Shown here piece by piece: positions 7,840 to 15,623 of a stretch of DNA of 64,000 nucleotides. The stretch's first letter is position 1. Each line of letters begins with the position of its first letter. Both the position numbers and the translations under genes were made by a program. Source of the stretch: Nocardiopsis ganjiahuensis DSM 45031 (GTDB lineage Bacteria > Actinomycetota > Actinomycetes > Streptosporangiales > Streptosporangiaceae); the NCBI RefSeq assembly GCF_000341085.1, contig NZ_ANBA01000008.1:372001-436000 (forward strand), given 5' to 3'. The notes beneath the pieces were generated by a model. That model was not told the DNA's origin. It searched no databases and saw only the letters and a list, made by a program, of their open reading frames with translations.

Positions 7840-10800
7840 GTGTACGAAGCCGCGCTCAAACTGGGCGTCGCGGTCGTCAAGGCCGCCTGTGGAATCTGGA
7901 TCGGCAACCCGATCGCGGAGAACGCCGCGACCACCGTCGTGGACCTGGTCCAGGAGAAGGTCACCGGCAGACGCGACCAGCGCAGGCTGGAGCGCAAGTT
8001 CGCCGAGATCGAGGAGAGCATCGCCGAGCGGGTGCTCGGCTACCTGGACCACGAGTTCCACGGACTGGCGGAGAACGAGCGCGAGGCTGCGGTGCTGGCC
8101 GTCGCGGACACCTTCGAACGGGCCGGGCTCACCGACCGCATCCTGTTCGAGCAGGACCTGGACCCGCTGTACCTGGAGCGTTACGTCCGGGGCAAGGCAC
8201 CCGGAGCCACCAGGGACCTGGGCGGCGCGGGCGTGGCCCTCTACGACCGGGTGCTGCCGGAGTCCTGCGCCTACGTGATGGCCACCCTGGGGACCCTCCC
8301 CCGCTTCCAGGCGGGTGCCTTCACCGAACTGCTCCGCCGGGAGAGCCTGGTCCTGGGGAAGCTGGACGAGCTTCTGGACCGCATCCCGAAGGAGGTGGGC
8401 CGGAAGGAGGACACCGAGGCGGCGTTCGAAACGGCCTACCGGAGAAAGGCGGCGGAGCGCTGGGACGTCCTGGAGCTGTTCGGCACCGAGGCGAACACCC
8501 GGAACTACCCGCTGACCCTGGCGTACCTGAGTTTGAGGGTGTCCTGGGACCAGCGGTGGCGGGAACAGCTCGGCTTGGGCGACGGAAGCGAGTCCCTGCC
8601 CAGCGGTGACCTTCGGGTGGAGCAGGCACTCGCCGAGCACGACCGCACCTTCCTTCGCGGGCCGGCGGGGACGGGAAAGACCACCCTGCTGCGTTGGGTC
8701 GGGGTGAGAGCCAGCCGGGGTGACTTCCCCGAGGCGATGTCCTCCTGGAACGGACTCGTCCCGTTCATGGTGCCGCTGCGCCAGTACGTGGGCGAGAAGC
8801 TCCCCGAACCCGTCGACTTCGTCCGGCACACCGGGCGCCACCTGGCCGACCAGGCACCTCAGGGATGGGTGACCTCTGTCCTGGCGGCGGGCCGGGGGAT
8901 CGTCCTGGTGGACGGGGTGGACGAACTCCCCCAGAGCCAGCGAGAGGCGGCCCGCAGATGGCTGCGGGAGCTGATGGCCGACTTCCCCGGCTGCCGGTAC
9001 GTGGTCACCACCAGACCGGGGGCCGCCAAGGAGTCCTGGCTCGAGGCGGAGGGGTTCGTCAGTGCCGAGCTCCAACCCCTCACCGACAGGGACGTGCGTT
9101 CGTTCATCCACCACTGGCACGAGGCGGTGCGCAGCGAGGTCGCCGACGAAACCGAACGAGAGCTCCTCACCGCCTACGAGCGGGAACTCACCGGCAAGGT
9201 GATGGGACAGAGACACCTACGCACGATCGCTTCGACCCCGCTCCTGTGCGCGCTGCTGTGCGCCCTGTACCGGGACCGGCACACGTCACTGCCCAGGGAC
9301 CGGATGGAGGTGTACGAGGCGGCGCTGGCGATGCTGCTCAAGGACCGTGACCAACAGCGCGGCATCGAGGGGGTGGAGCTGTCCCGCAAGGAACTGGTGC
9401 TGCTCCTCCAGGAGCTGGCCAGGTGGCTGGTCATCAACGGGAGTTCGGACGCCCCCACCAGTACCGCGCAGCGGCAGGTCGCGAGGGTGCTGGCCGGCAT
9501 GCACCGCGTCGAGGAGGAGCCGGAGGAGGTCTTCACCCATCTGATCGTGCGCAGCGGACTGCTCCAATGCCCAACAGTCGACCGGGTGAGCTTCCTGCAC
9601 CGCACCTTCGAGGAGTACCTGGCCGCCAAGGCCATCGTGGAGGAGGACAGCTTTCCACTGCTGGTCGGCAAGGCCCACGACGACCAGTGGCACGAGGTGG
9701 TGGTGATGGCCGCCGGCCACGCCACCCCCGCTCAGCGGGAGGAGCTGGTCACCGGGTTGCTGGACCGGGCCGACCAGGTGAAGAAGCACCACGACCGCCT
9801 GCTGCTGGTGGCCTTCGCCTGTCTGGAGACCTCGCCCCAGCTCGCTCAGCGCTTGAGAGAGGAGGTGGAAGAACGGGTCCGGAGCATCCTGCCGCCGAGA
9901 ACGAAGGACCACGTCCACGCCCTGGGGCTGGTCGGTGAGTCCGCCCTGCCGCTACTGGTCAAGACCCCGCCGAAGAATGCCCGGGAGGCAGCGAAGACCA
10001 TCGAGGCGGCCTCACTGATCGGTGGCCCCAACTCGGTGCCCGTAATCGGTCAGGCCTTGCGCTTCAGGTCCTGGAGGGTGCGAAGCGCGGCGCTCCGAGC
10101 CTGGTGGAACGACATGGGCGAGGACCTTGCCACGGTGCTTCTTCCCTGGGCCGAGCACTATCAGGACATCGAATATCTACCCATTCCGGCCGATCGAATC
10201 GATTTCCTCACATCCCACCTGCCGAAGACTCGCAGCGCCAGCATCGAAGGGTGGAACGGAGACTCCATTCAGGGCATAGGGAAGCTACCCCAGCTGACCA
10301 GGGTGAAGCTCAATCCGCGTGCACGAAGCTCCTGGCATGACATCGACCTCGCCCCGCTGAGAGACCTTCCCCATCTCAGAGAGCTCCGGGTCTACAACGG
10401 AGCCTCCGTGTCATCGTTGAAACCCCTCGTCCGAAGCAGGCTGAGCATACTATCGCTGGGCAACTCCAGGACTCTTCCCGAGCCGGAAGACCTACGCGAA
10501 CTCGAACATCTCGAAGAGTTGGAGCTGACCAGAAGCCTTCCACGAGTACCTTTTCACACACTAATTCCGGCGGGTCTCAGAAGCCTGGCGTTCATGCGCT
10601 CATCACTCAGTGACCTGAACATCCTTGCCAAGCTACCTAACAGACTCCGCACCGTTCGTGTCATCGACACACCCCACCTAAAGCGGTTGGACGGCCTGGA
10701 GAGCCAGATCGAATGTCTGGCCGCCCTCATCACACGGAGCGGACCAGGCCTTCCCCTTCTCAGCTTTGAGCTGTTGGGGGAATTCGAAAACCTCACCGAA

Positions 10801-11103
10801 CTGCGGATAGACCTGCGCACCGCCCTATACAATGCTCGTTTCATTCCGCATATCCCCCGGCTCAGACTTCTCCACCTGGAGTCCCTCGAACAGAGCATGC
10901 CCGTACCCGTGCCCAGGTGGATCCGCACCATCCCCACCTTGGACACGCTCAATGTCCAAACGCTGAGTGCGGTAGACCTGACCGATATCGCGGGGGCCCG
11001 CAACCTAGTCGTTCGGGTTTTCCCAGGAACCCGTGTGCTGGGCGCCGAACTCCTGGGAGATGGATCGAGGGTCGAGAGACGCATACCCGGCGGACCTTGG
11101 TGA
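7840..11103 (+). CDS. NACHT-domain NTPase with leucine-rich C-terminus
   Basis: A 1087-residue STAND NTPase. Residues 1-65 are a helical domain resembling the N-terminal helices of actinobacterial NACHT proteins. GPAGTGKTT (Walker A) is at about 274-282 and VLVDGVDEL (Walker B with the NACHT-typical extra acidic residue) at about 355-363. The segment STPLLCALLCALYRD and a helical FLHRTFEEYLAAK motif are characteristic of NACHT ATPases. Residues from about 770 form leucine-rich/HEAT-like repeats. Bacterial NACHT proteins can be antiphage sensors; that role is inferred from family only. GTG 7840 follows a TAGGCT -10-like element near 7794. The last third is lower in GC than the first. Confidence 0.8.
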   Translation: MYEAALKLGVAVVKAACGIWIGNPIAENAATTVVDLVQEKVTGRRDQRRLERKFAEIEESIAERVLGYLDHEFHGLAENEREAAVLAVADTFERAGLTDRILFEQDLDPLYLERYVRGKAPGATRDLGGAGVALYDRVLPESCAYVMATLGTLPRFQAGAFTELLRRESLVLGKLDELLDRIPKEVGRKEDTEAAFETAYRRKAAERWDVLELFGTEANTRNYPLTLAYLSLRVSWDQRWREQLGLGDGSESLPSGDLRVEQALAEHDRTFLRGPAGTGKTTLLRWVGVRASRGDFPEAMSSWNGLVPFMVPLRQYVGEKLPEPVDFVRHTGRHLADQAPQGWVTSVLAAGRGIVLVDGVDELPQSQREAARRWLRELMADFPGCRYVVTTRPGAAKESWLEAEGFVSAELQPLTDRDVRSFIHHWHEAVRSEVADETERELLTAYERELTGKVMGQRHLRTIASTPLLCALLCALYRDRHTSLPRDRMEVYEAALAMLLKDRDQQRGIEGVELSRKELVLLLQELARWLVINGSSDAPTSTAQRQVARVLAGMHRVEEEPEEVFTHLIVRSGLLQCPTVDRVSFLHRTFEEYLAAKAIVEEDSFPLLVGKAHDDQWHEVVVMAAGHATPAQREELVTGLLDRADQVKKHHDRLLLVAFACLETSPQLAQRLREEVEERVRSILPPRTKDHVHALGLVGESALPLLVKTPPKNAREAAKTIEAASLIGGPNSVPVIGQALRFRSWRVRSAALRAWWNDMGEDLATVLLPWAEHYQDIEYLPIPADRIDFLTSHLPKTRSASIEGWNGDSIQGIGKLPQLTRVKLNPRARSSWHDIDLAPLRDLPHLRELRVYNGASVSSLKPLVRSRLSILSLGNSRTLPEPEDLRELEHLEELELTRSLPRVPFHTLIPAGLRSLAFMRSSLSDLNILAKLPNRLRTVRVIDTPHLKRLDGLESQIECLAALITRSGPGLPLLSFELLGEFENLTELRIDLRTALYNARFIPHIPRLRLLHLESLEQSMPVPVPRWIRTIPTLDTLNVQTLSAVDLTDIAGARNLVVRVFPGTRVLGAELLGDGSRVERRIPGGPW

Positions 11104-11160
11104 TAGTGGTCATCGTTTGTAGATGGTGGCGGAGGAAGCATTCAAGGACCACTGCTATAA

Positions 11161-11193
11161 GCCGAAAGACCCCCTTCGGACAGGGCTTTCGGC
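11161..11193 (+). terminator. Terminator hairpin after the NACHT gene
   Basis: GCCGAAAG (11161-11168) pairs with CTTTCGGC (11186-11193), and the stem extends inward by CCC/GGG with one bulged base. It lies 58 nt after the NACHT stop and before the histidine kinase promoter region. Confidence 0.55.
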
Positions 11194-11344
11194 ACTTGTC
11201 GGGGAGGGCGGTGCAGGTGGAGGAAGTGCCTGGGCGGGAAGGGTGATCTGGCGCACCGTGGAGTCCCGGAGGCGGCGACGATGCCGGGAAACGCGGGCCT
11301 AGACTCGGTCACGGACAGTGGACAGCAGCCGGAAAGAGTCCCCC

Positions 11345-13117
11345 ATGCGTGAGACAGACGGTGATCCGAACGGCCCGCTCGGGCAGGATCGGCTGTCACT
11401 GCCCCAGGTGCGGCTGGACGACCTGCTCGACGAGGTCCGGTCCCGGATGACCGAGATCTCCCGGACCCAGGAGCGCATCCGCACACTGCTGGAGGCCGTC
11501 ATCTCCATCGGTGAGGGACTCGAACTCGAGCCCCTGCTGCTCCGGATCACCGAGACCGCCACCAGTCTGGTGAAAGCCCGGTACGGGGCACTCGGGGTGA
11601 TCGGGCCGGACGGGAACATGAGCCGGTTCATCCCCGTGGGCCTGGAGCCGCACGAGATCGCCCGCATCGACCACTGGCCCAGGGGCGAGGGCATCCTCGG
11701 ACTGCTCATCAAGGAACCCGAACCCCTGCGGCTGCGGGACGTGCGCGAGCACCCGGAGTCACGCGGCTTCCCCGCGGGCCACCCGCCGATGCACACCTTC
11801 CTGGGGGTGCCCATCCGTATCCGCGACAAGGTCTTCGGCAACCTGTACATGACCGACAAGACCGACGGCGCGGAGTTCACCGGAGACGACGAGCTCCTGC
11901 TGCGGGCCCTGGCCACCGCGGCGGGCACCGCGATCGAGAACGCGCAGCTGTTCGCCCAGACCCAGAGCCGGGAGACCTGGCTGGACGCCTCCGGGCAGAT
12001 CACCACACGGCTGCTCTCCGGCGCCGCCCCGGAGGAGGTCCTGCGGCTGGTCGCGCGGCGCGCCCGGATGATGGCGCACGCCGACATCGCCGTGATCGCC
12101 ATGCCCGGAGAGGAGGCCGAGACCCTCACCGTGCGGGTGTGGGACGGCCCCGAGGACCAGCGTGAGTCCTTGGCCGCCGGGGCGCGGGGCGCCACCCTGA
12201 CCAGGGCGGCCGACACCCTGATCGGCCGCGTCTACCTGAGCGGGACGCCCGTGTGCACCGACGTGGCCGCGTTCGAGCACCTCGGTGTCGGCTTCCTGAC
12301 CCGGATGGGGGTGGGCCCGGTGCTGGTGCTGCCCTTCGGTCCGCCCGACGGCGCTCGGGGCGTGCTGGTGCTGGCCCGGGACCGGCAGCGGGACCCCTTC
12401 CAGAACAGCTGGCTGAGCATGCTGTCGTCGTTCGCCAACCAGGCCGCGGTCGCCCTGGAGCTGGCCGAGGCCCGGCTGGACTCCGAGCGGCTGAGTGTGC
12501 TGGAGGACCGGGATCGGATCGCCCGGGACCTGCACGACACGGTCATCCAACGGCTGTACGCCACGGCCATCACCCTGATGGGCACCGTACGGCGGATCGA
12601 CGACACCACGTCGGCCAAACGGGTGCAGGGCGCCGTCGACGACCTGGACGACACCATCCGGCAGATCCGGTCCACGATCTTCGCGCTGCAGAGCTCCGCG
12701 GAGGACGACTCCTCGCGGTTGCGCTCCCAGGTGCTGGGGGTGGTCAACACCGCGGCCGAGACCCTGGGGTTCGCGCCGCGGCTGCTCACCCAGGGGCCGG
12801 TGGACAACACGGTGGACGAGCGGGTGGGCGAGCACCTGGTGGCGGTGCTGCGTGAGCTGTTGTCCAACACCGCCCGCCACTCGGGGGCCACCTCGGTGGA
12901 CGTGGAGGTGTCGGTCGGGGGCGACGAGGTGGTCCTGCGGGTGTCCGACAACGGCCGCGGCATCCCGGAGGGGGTGAACCGCAGCGGTCTGCGCAACATC
13001 GCCTCACGTGCCGAGGAGCTGGGCGGGACGACGGCGGTGGCCTCCGGTCCCGGCGGGGGCACCGTGGTCGAGTGGTCGGCGCCGGTGCGACGTTCCGGCG
13101 AGGGCGGGACGGTGTAG
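11345..13117 (+). CDS. GAF-domain sensor histidine kinase (DevS/DosS-like)
   Basis: A 590-residue soluble kinase with two GAF domains (about 50-195 and 215-365), a HisKA_3 dimerisation domain with the H-box RIARDLHDTVIQRLYA (phospho-acceptor His397), and a HATPase domain (LRELLSNTARHSGA, SDNGRGIPEG). GAF-A has the DosS-like stretch GFPAGHPPMHTFLGVPIRIR; His146 or His150 fall where the haem-ligating histidine of redox and gas sensors of this family is found, but haem binding is not proven. A TAGACT -10 element sits at 11299-11304. The NarL-type regulator at 13741-14397 is the likely partner, although the DUF1304 gene lies between them and the regulator is on the opposite strand. Confidence 0.88.
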   Translation: MRETDGDPNGPLGQDRLSLPQVRLDDLLDEVRSRMTEISRTQERIRTLLEAVISIGEGLELEPLLLRITETATSLVKARYGALGVIGPDGNMSRFIPVGLEPHEIARIDHWPRGEGILGLLIKEPEPLRLRDVREHPESRGFPAGHPPMHTFLGVPIRIRDKVFGNLYMTDKTDGAEFTGDDELLLRALATAAGTAIENAQLFAQTQSRETWLDASGQITTRLLSGAAPEEVLRLVARRARMMAHADIAVIAMPGEEAETLTVRVWDGPEDQRESLAAGARGATLTRAADTLIGRVYLSGTPVCTDVAAFEHLGVGFLTRMGVGPVLVLPFGPPDGARGVLVLARDRQRDPFQNSWLSMLSSFANQAAVALELAEARLDSERLSVLEDRDRIARDLHDTVIQRLYATAITLMGTVRRIDDTTSAKRVQGAVDDLDDTIRQIRSTIFALQSSAEDDSSRLRSQVLGVVNTAAETLGFAPRLLTQGPVDNTVDERVGEHLVAVLRELLSNTARHSGATSVDVEVSVGGDEVVLRVSDNGRGIPEGVNRSGLRNIASRAEELGGTTAVASGPGGGTVVEWSAPVRRSGEGGTV

Positions 13118-13160
13118 ACCCGCGCGGTTCTGCGCGAACCGCCTCCCGGGCGTCCCCGTG

Positions 13161-13188
13161 CGCCCGGCCCGTCGCTCCGGGCCGGGCG
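13161..13188. terminator. Bidirectional terminator between convergent genes
   Basis: A 10-bp perfect stem, CGCCCGGCCC (13161-13170) with GGGCCGGGCG (13179-13188), has an 8-nt loop. It lies between the convergent 3' ends of the histidine kinase and DUF1304 genes. Confidence 0.6.
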
Positions 13189-13191
13189 GCC

Positions 13192-13569
13192 CTACAGGGT
13201 GAACAGGGTGGAGACGACCGCGAGGGCGGGGAGGGTCCCCTGGATCACGGCGGCGCGCGTCTTCCTGCTGTCCCGGGTGACCAGGACGAGTGCGGCGGCT
13301 GCCATGGAGCCGGTGCCCGCCAGGATCAGGGCGACCCCCGCTGCGGGGACCGTCGGCCACAGGACCAGGCCGACCGCGGTGACGATCGCCAGGAACAGGT
13401 TGTAGAAACCCTGGTTGTAGGCGAGTTCACGCGTGGTCTCGGCGGCTTCCGCGGAGATCCCGAAGATTCTGCGCGTGCCCGGATCGGTCCAGCGGAACGA
13501 CTCCAGGACGAAGATGTACACGTGGATCAGCGCGGCGAGCGCGGCCAGGATGACGGTGACCAGGTGCAC
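13192..13569 (-). CDS. DUF1304 family membrane protein
   Basis: A 125-residue protein with four predicted membrane helices: VTVILAALAALIHVYIFVLE, the LFLAIVTAVGLVLWPTV segment, GVALILAGTGSMAAAALVLV and the ALAVVSTLFTL C-terminus. The pattern H-x-Y-I-F-x-x-E-x-x-x-W near the start and NQGFYNLFLA are hallmarks of DUF1304. Function is unknown in the family. It lies between the kinase and regulator genes, transcribed towards the kinase. Confidence 0.8.
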   Translation of the reverse strand: MHLVTVILAALAALIHVYIFVLESFRWTDPGTRRIFGISAEAAETTRELAYNQGFYNLFLAIVTAVGLVLWPTVPAAGVALILAGTGSMAAAALVLVTRDSRKTRAAVIQGTLPALAVVSTLFTL

Positions 13570-13695
13570 GGGTGCCTCGGTGTTCTCGTTGCGGACGGGA
13601 CCTGCCCACTCTGCCCCATGCCGCGCCGTTCCCGGCGCCGTGACACGTTCCGAACCGCTGTCGGCCCCGGCGCACCGGTGGTTCCCCTCGTGCGT

Positions 13696-13727
13696 CGGCC
13701 GGGACGTCGCGCGCGACGTCCCGGCCG
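13696..13727 (-). terminator. Terminator of the response-regulator gene
   Basis: A perfect palindromic stem of 15 bp (CGGCCGGGACGTCGC, 13696-13710, with its complement at 13713-13727) and a two-base loop begins 13 nt beyond the regulator stop on the minus strand. Confidence 0.65.
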
Positions 13728-13740
13728 GTCGGTGCGAAGG

Positions 13741-14397
13741 TCAGGAGGTCTGGTTCATCGACAGGCGCACGGCGTAGGCCGCCGCCTGGGTGCGGCGGGC
13801 CATGCCGAGTTTGGCCAGGACGCGGGACACGTAGTTCTTCACGGTCTTCTCCGCCAGGTACATCCTGGAGCCGATCTCCCGGTTGGTCAGGCCTTCGCCG
13901 ATGAGCTCCAGGACGCGCTTCTCCTGGTCGGTGAGCTCGCTCAGCGGGTCCTTGCGGCCGGCCTCCTCGCGCAGGCGCTCGAGCATGCGCGCGGTGGACT
14001 CGGGGTCGAGCAGGGAACGCCCCTGAGCGACCGTGCGGACGGCTCCGACCAGGTCGGTGCCGTGGATCTGCTTGAGGATGTAGCCGGACGCCCCCGCCAT
14101 GACGGCGCCGTAGAGCGCCTCGTCGTCGGAGTAGGACGTGAGCATGAGCATGCGGGTGTCCGGGAGCGTCGAGCGGATGTCCCGGCAGACCGTGACGCCG
14201 TCACCGTCGGGGAGCCGCACATCGAGCACGACCACGTCGGGTTCGAGTGCGGGGACCCTGGCCAGGGCCTGTGCGGCGGTTCCGGCCTCGCCGACCACCT
14301 CGATGCCGTCCTCGTCCTCGAGGAGTGATCCGACCCCTCGTCGGACGATCTCGTGATCGTCCACCAGGAACACCCGGATCGTTCGGTCGCCGACCAT
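13741..14397 (-). CDS. NarL/DevR-family response regulator
   Basis: A 218-residue regulator. The receiver domain has acidic residues FLVDDHE, phospho-acceptor Asp59 in VVVLDVRLPDGDG, T/S switch MLTSYSDD and conserved Lys in GYILKQI. The C-terminal LuxR-type helix-turn-helix reads LTDQEKRVLELIGEGLTNRE followed by EKTVKNYVSRVLAKLGM. The layout resembles DevR/DosR. It probably receives phosphate from the GAF kinase at 11345-13117. It is divergent from the PPOX gene across a 411-bp region containing a palindrome, so it may control that promoter. Confidence 0.9.
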   Translation of the reverse strand: MVGDRTIRVFLVDDHEIVRRGVGSLLEDEDGIEVVGEAGTAAQALARVPALEPDVVVLDVRLPDGDGVTVCRDIRSTLPDTRMLMLTSYSDDEALYGAVMAGASGYILKQIHGTDLVGAVRTVAQGRSLLDPESTARMLERLREEAGRKDPLSELTDQEKRVLELIGEGLTNREIGSRMYLAEKTVKNYVSRVLAKLGMARRTQAAAYAVRLSMNQTS

Positions 14398-14476
14398 CAG
14401 GTGCGCACCTCCTCAGCTCTGGATGTGGTGACCTGAGGCGGCTCGGCCGCCCTGGGTTGTGGGGCGCCCCGCCCCC

Positions 14477-14496
14477 GGTGCCCATTGTGGGGCACC
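14477..14496. promoter_or_regulatory. Palindromic candidate operator between regulator and PPOX genes
   Basis: GGTGCCC (14477-14483) and GGGCACC (14490-14496) form a 7-bp inverted repeat with a 6-bp AT-richer spacer, 20 bp in total. Length and spacing suit a dimeric LuxR-type regulator such as the adjacent DevR-like protein, but the bases do not match the mycobacterial DosR box. The rest of the 411-bp gap (14398-14808) shows nothing else I can name. Confidence 0.4.
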
Positions 14497-14808
14497 TCCG
14501 GACACGGCGTGGGCGGGGTGCGGATCCGGAGCCGGATCGCGCGGCCTCCGCCGTGCTCTCACGCCCTGTTCCCGCGCTCTGCGCTCTCGTCGGGCACCTT
14601 CACCGCGCCCCACTCACTCTAGGCAGTACTCATCGCCGTCGAATGAGTCGAACGTCCTGTTCCGTTTGGGGCGAGCGTCCTGACGGGTAGTCCGCAGGTG
14701 AGGACCTTCGTCGCCAGCCGGGGGACTCGCGCCTCCTGCCCTCAGCGCCACGACCGGCAAGGATGGCGGGGGCAGGGACAGAAGGCACCAATCTTCGGGG
14801 GGCTTGCC

Positions 14809-15378
14809 ATGGCTGGAACAAGCGGATCCGGGGCGTCCGCACAGGGGCGGGAGTGGGTCGCGGGAGCCGCCTCGCCACCGGAGCAGCGGGCGGCGTCCGA
14901 CACGTTCGAGGGCACGGACCGGCTCACGGAGGACGACCGGCTGCTGGTCGGCGCCGACCTGGCCGACAACGACCGGGCGAGCTTCACGGTCCTGGAGCGC
15001 CAGACCTGCTTCAACCTGATGGCCACACGGGACATCGGGCGGGTGGCCTTCACCATCGCCGGGGACCCGGCGCCGACAGTGCTCCCGGTCAACTACGTCC
15101 TGGTCAACGACACCATCGTGTTCCGGTCCACACTGGCCGGGACGATCATGCGGTACTCGCGGGGTTACGCGGCCTTCCAGATCGACCACTTCGACGAGGA
15201 GCGGCGCGAGGGCTGGAGCGTGCTGGTCTCCGGGCGCTGCCGGTGGGTGCGTGACACCGGCGAGCTGGAACGCCTCCCGCAGGGACGGCTGCCCCAGCCC
15301 TGGGCGAAGGGACCGCGCGACCAGGTCCTGAAGATCACCCCGGGCAGGGTGACCGGCCGGGACATCCACCGCTCCTGA
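14809..15378 (+). CDS. Pyridoxamine 5'-phosphate oxidase-like FMN-binding protein
   Basis: A 189-residue protein whose residues from about 62 onward form a split-barrel PPOX domain: ERQTCFNLMATRDIGRVAF, TVLPVNYVLVNDTIVFRST and VLVSGRCRWV. This fold binds FMN or F420 and is common next to DevR/DosR-type systems in actinobacteria. The first 60 residues are low-complexity and unconserved. The ATG is preceded by CGGGGGGC as a ribosome site. Substrate unknown. The divergent position suggests redox- or hypoxia-linked control by the adjacent regulator; this is inference. Confidence 0.8.
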   Translation: MAGTSGSGASAQGREWVAGAASPPEQRAASDTFEGTDRLTEDDRLLVGADLADNDRASFTVLERQTCFNLMATRDIGRVAFTIAGDPAPTVLPVNYVLVNDTIVFRSTLAGTIMRYSRGYAAFQIDHFDEERREGWSVLVSGRCRWVRDTGELERLPQGRLPQPWAKGPRDQVLKITPGRVTGRDIHRS

Positions 15379-15623
15379 GGCCGCCGCGTGCTCCGGTGAC
15401 CACAGGCGGACAGGTGTGACCACCGGACCAGCGGTGTTTTTGTCACCGAACGGGGTATCGGTGGCGACATGGGAGTGCAAAGCCCGTCTCATAGCCGGTG
15501 TGTCCGCAGCTTCTCCTCCTGTCACACGGAGAGCATCACTTCGTGCGAGAGCGGTCACAACTGCCACCGGAACCCCCGGTCCACCACAGAAACGGGTGCA
15601 CCCGCGGTTTCGAGGAACACCCG

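Noticed and set aside
14477..14496. Canonical DosR box
   Set aside because: The palindrome has suitable length but lacks the GGGAC...GTCCC consensus, so I list it only as a candidate operator.
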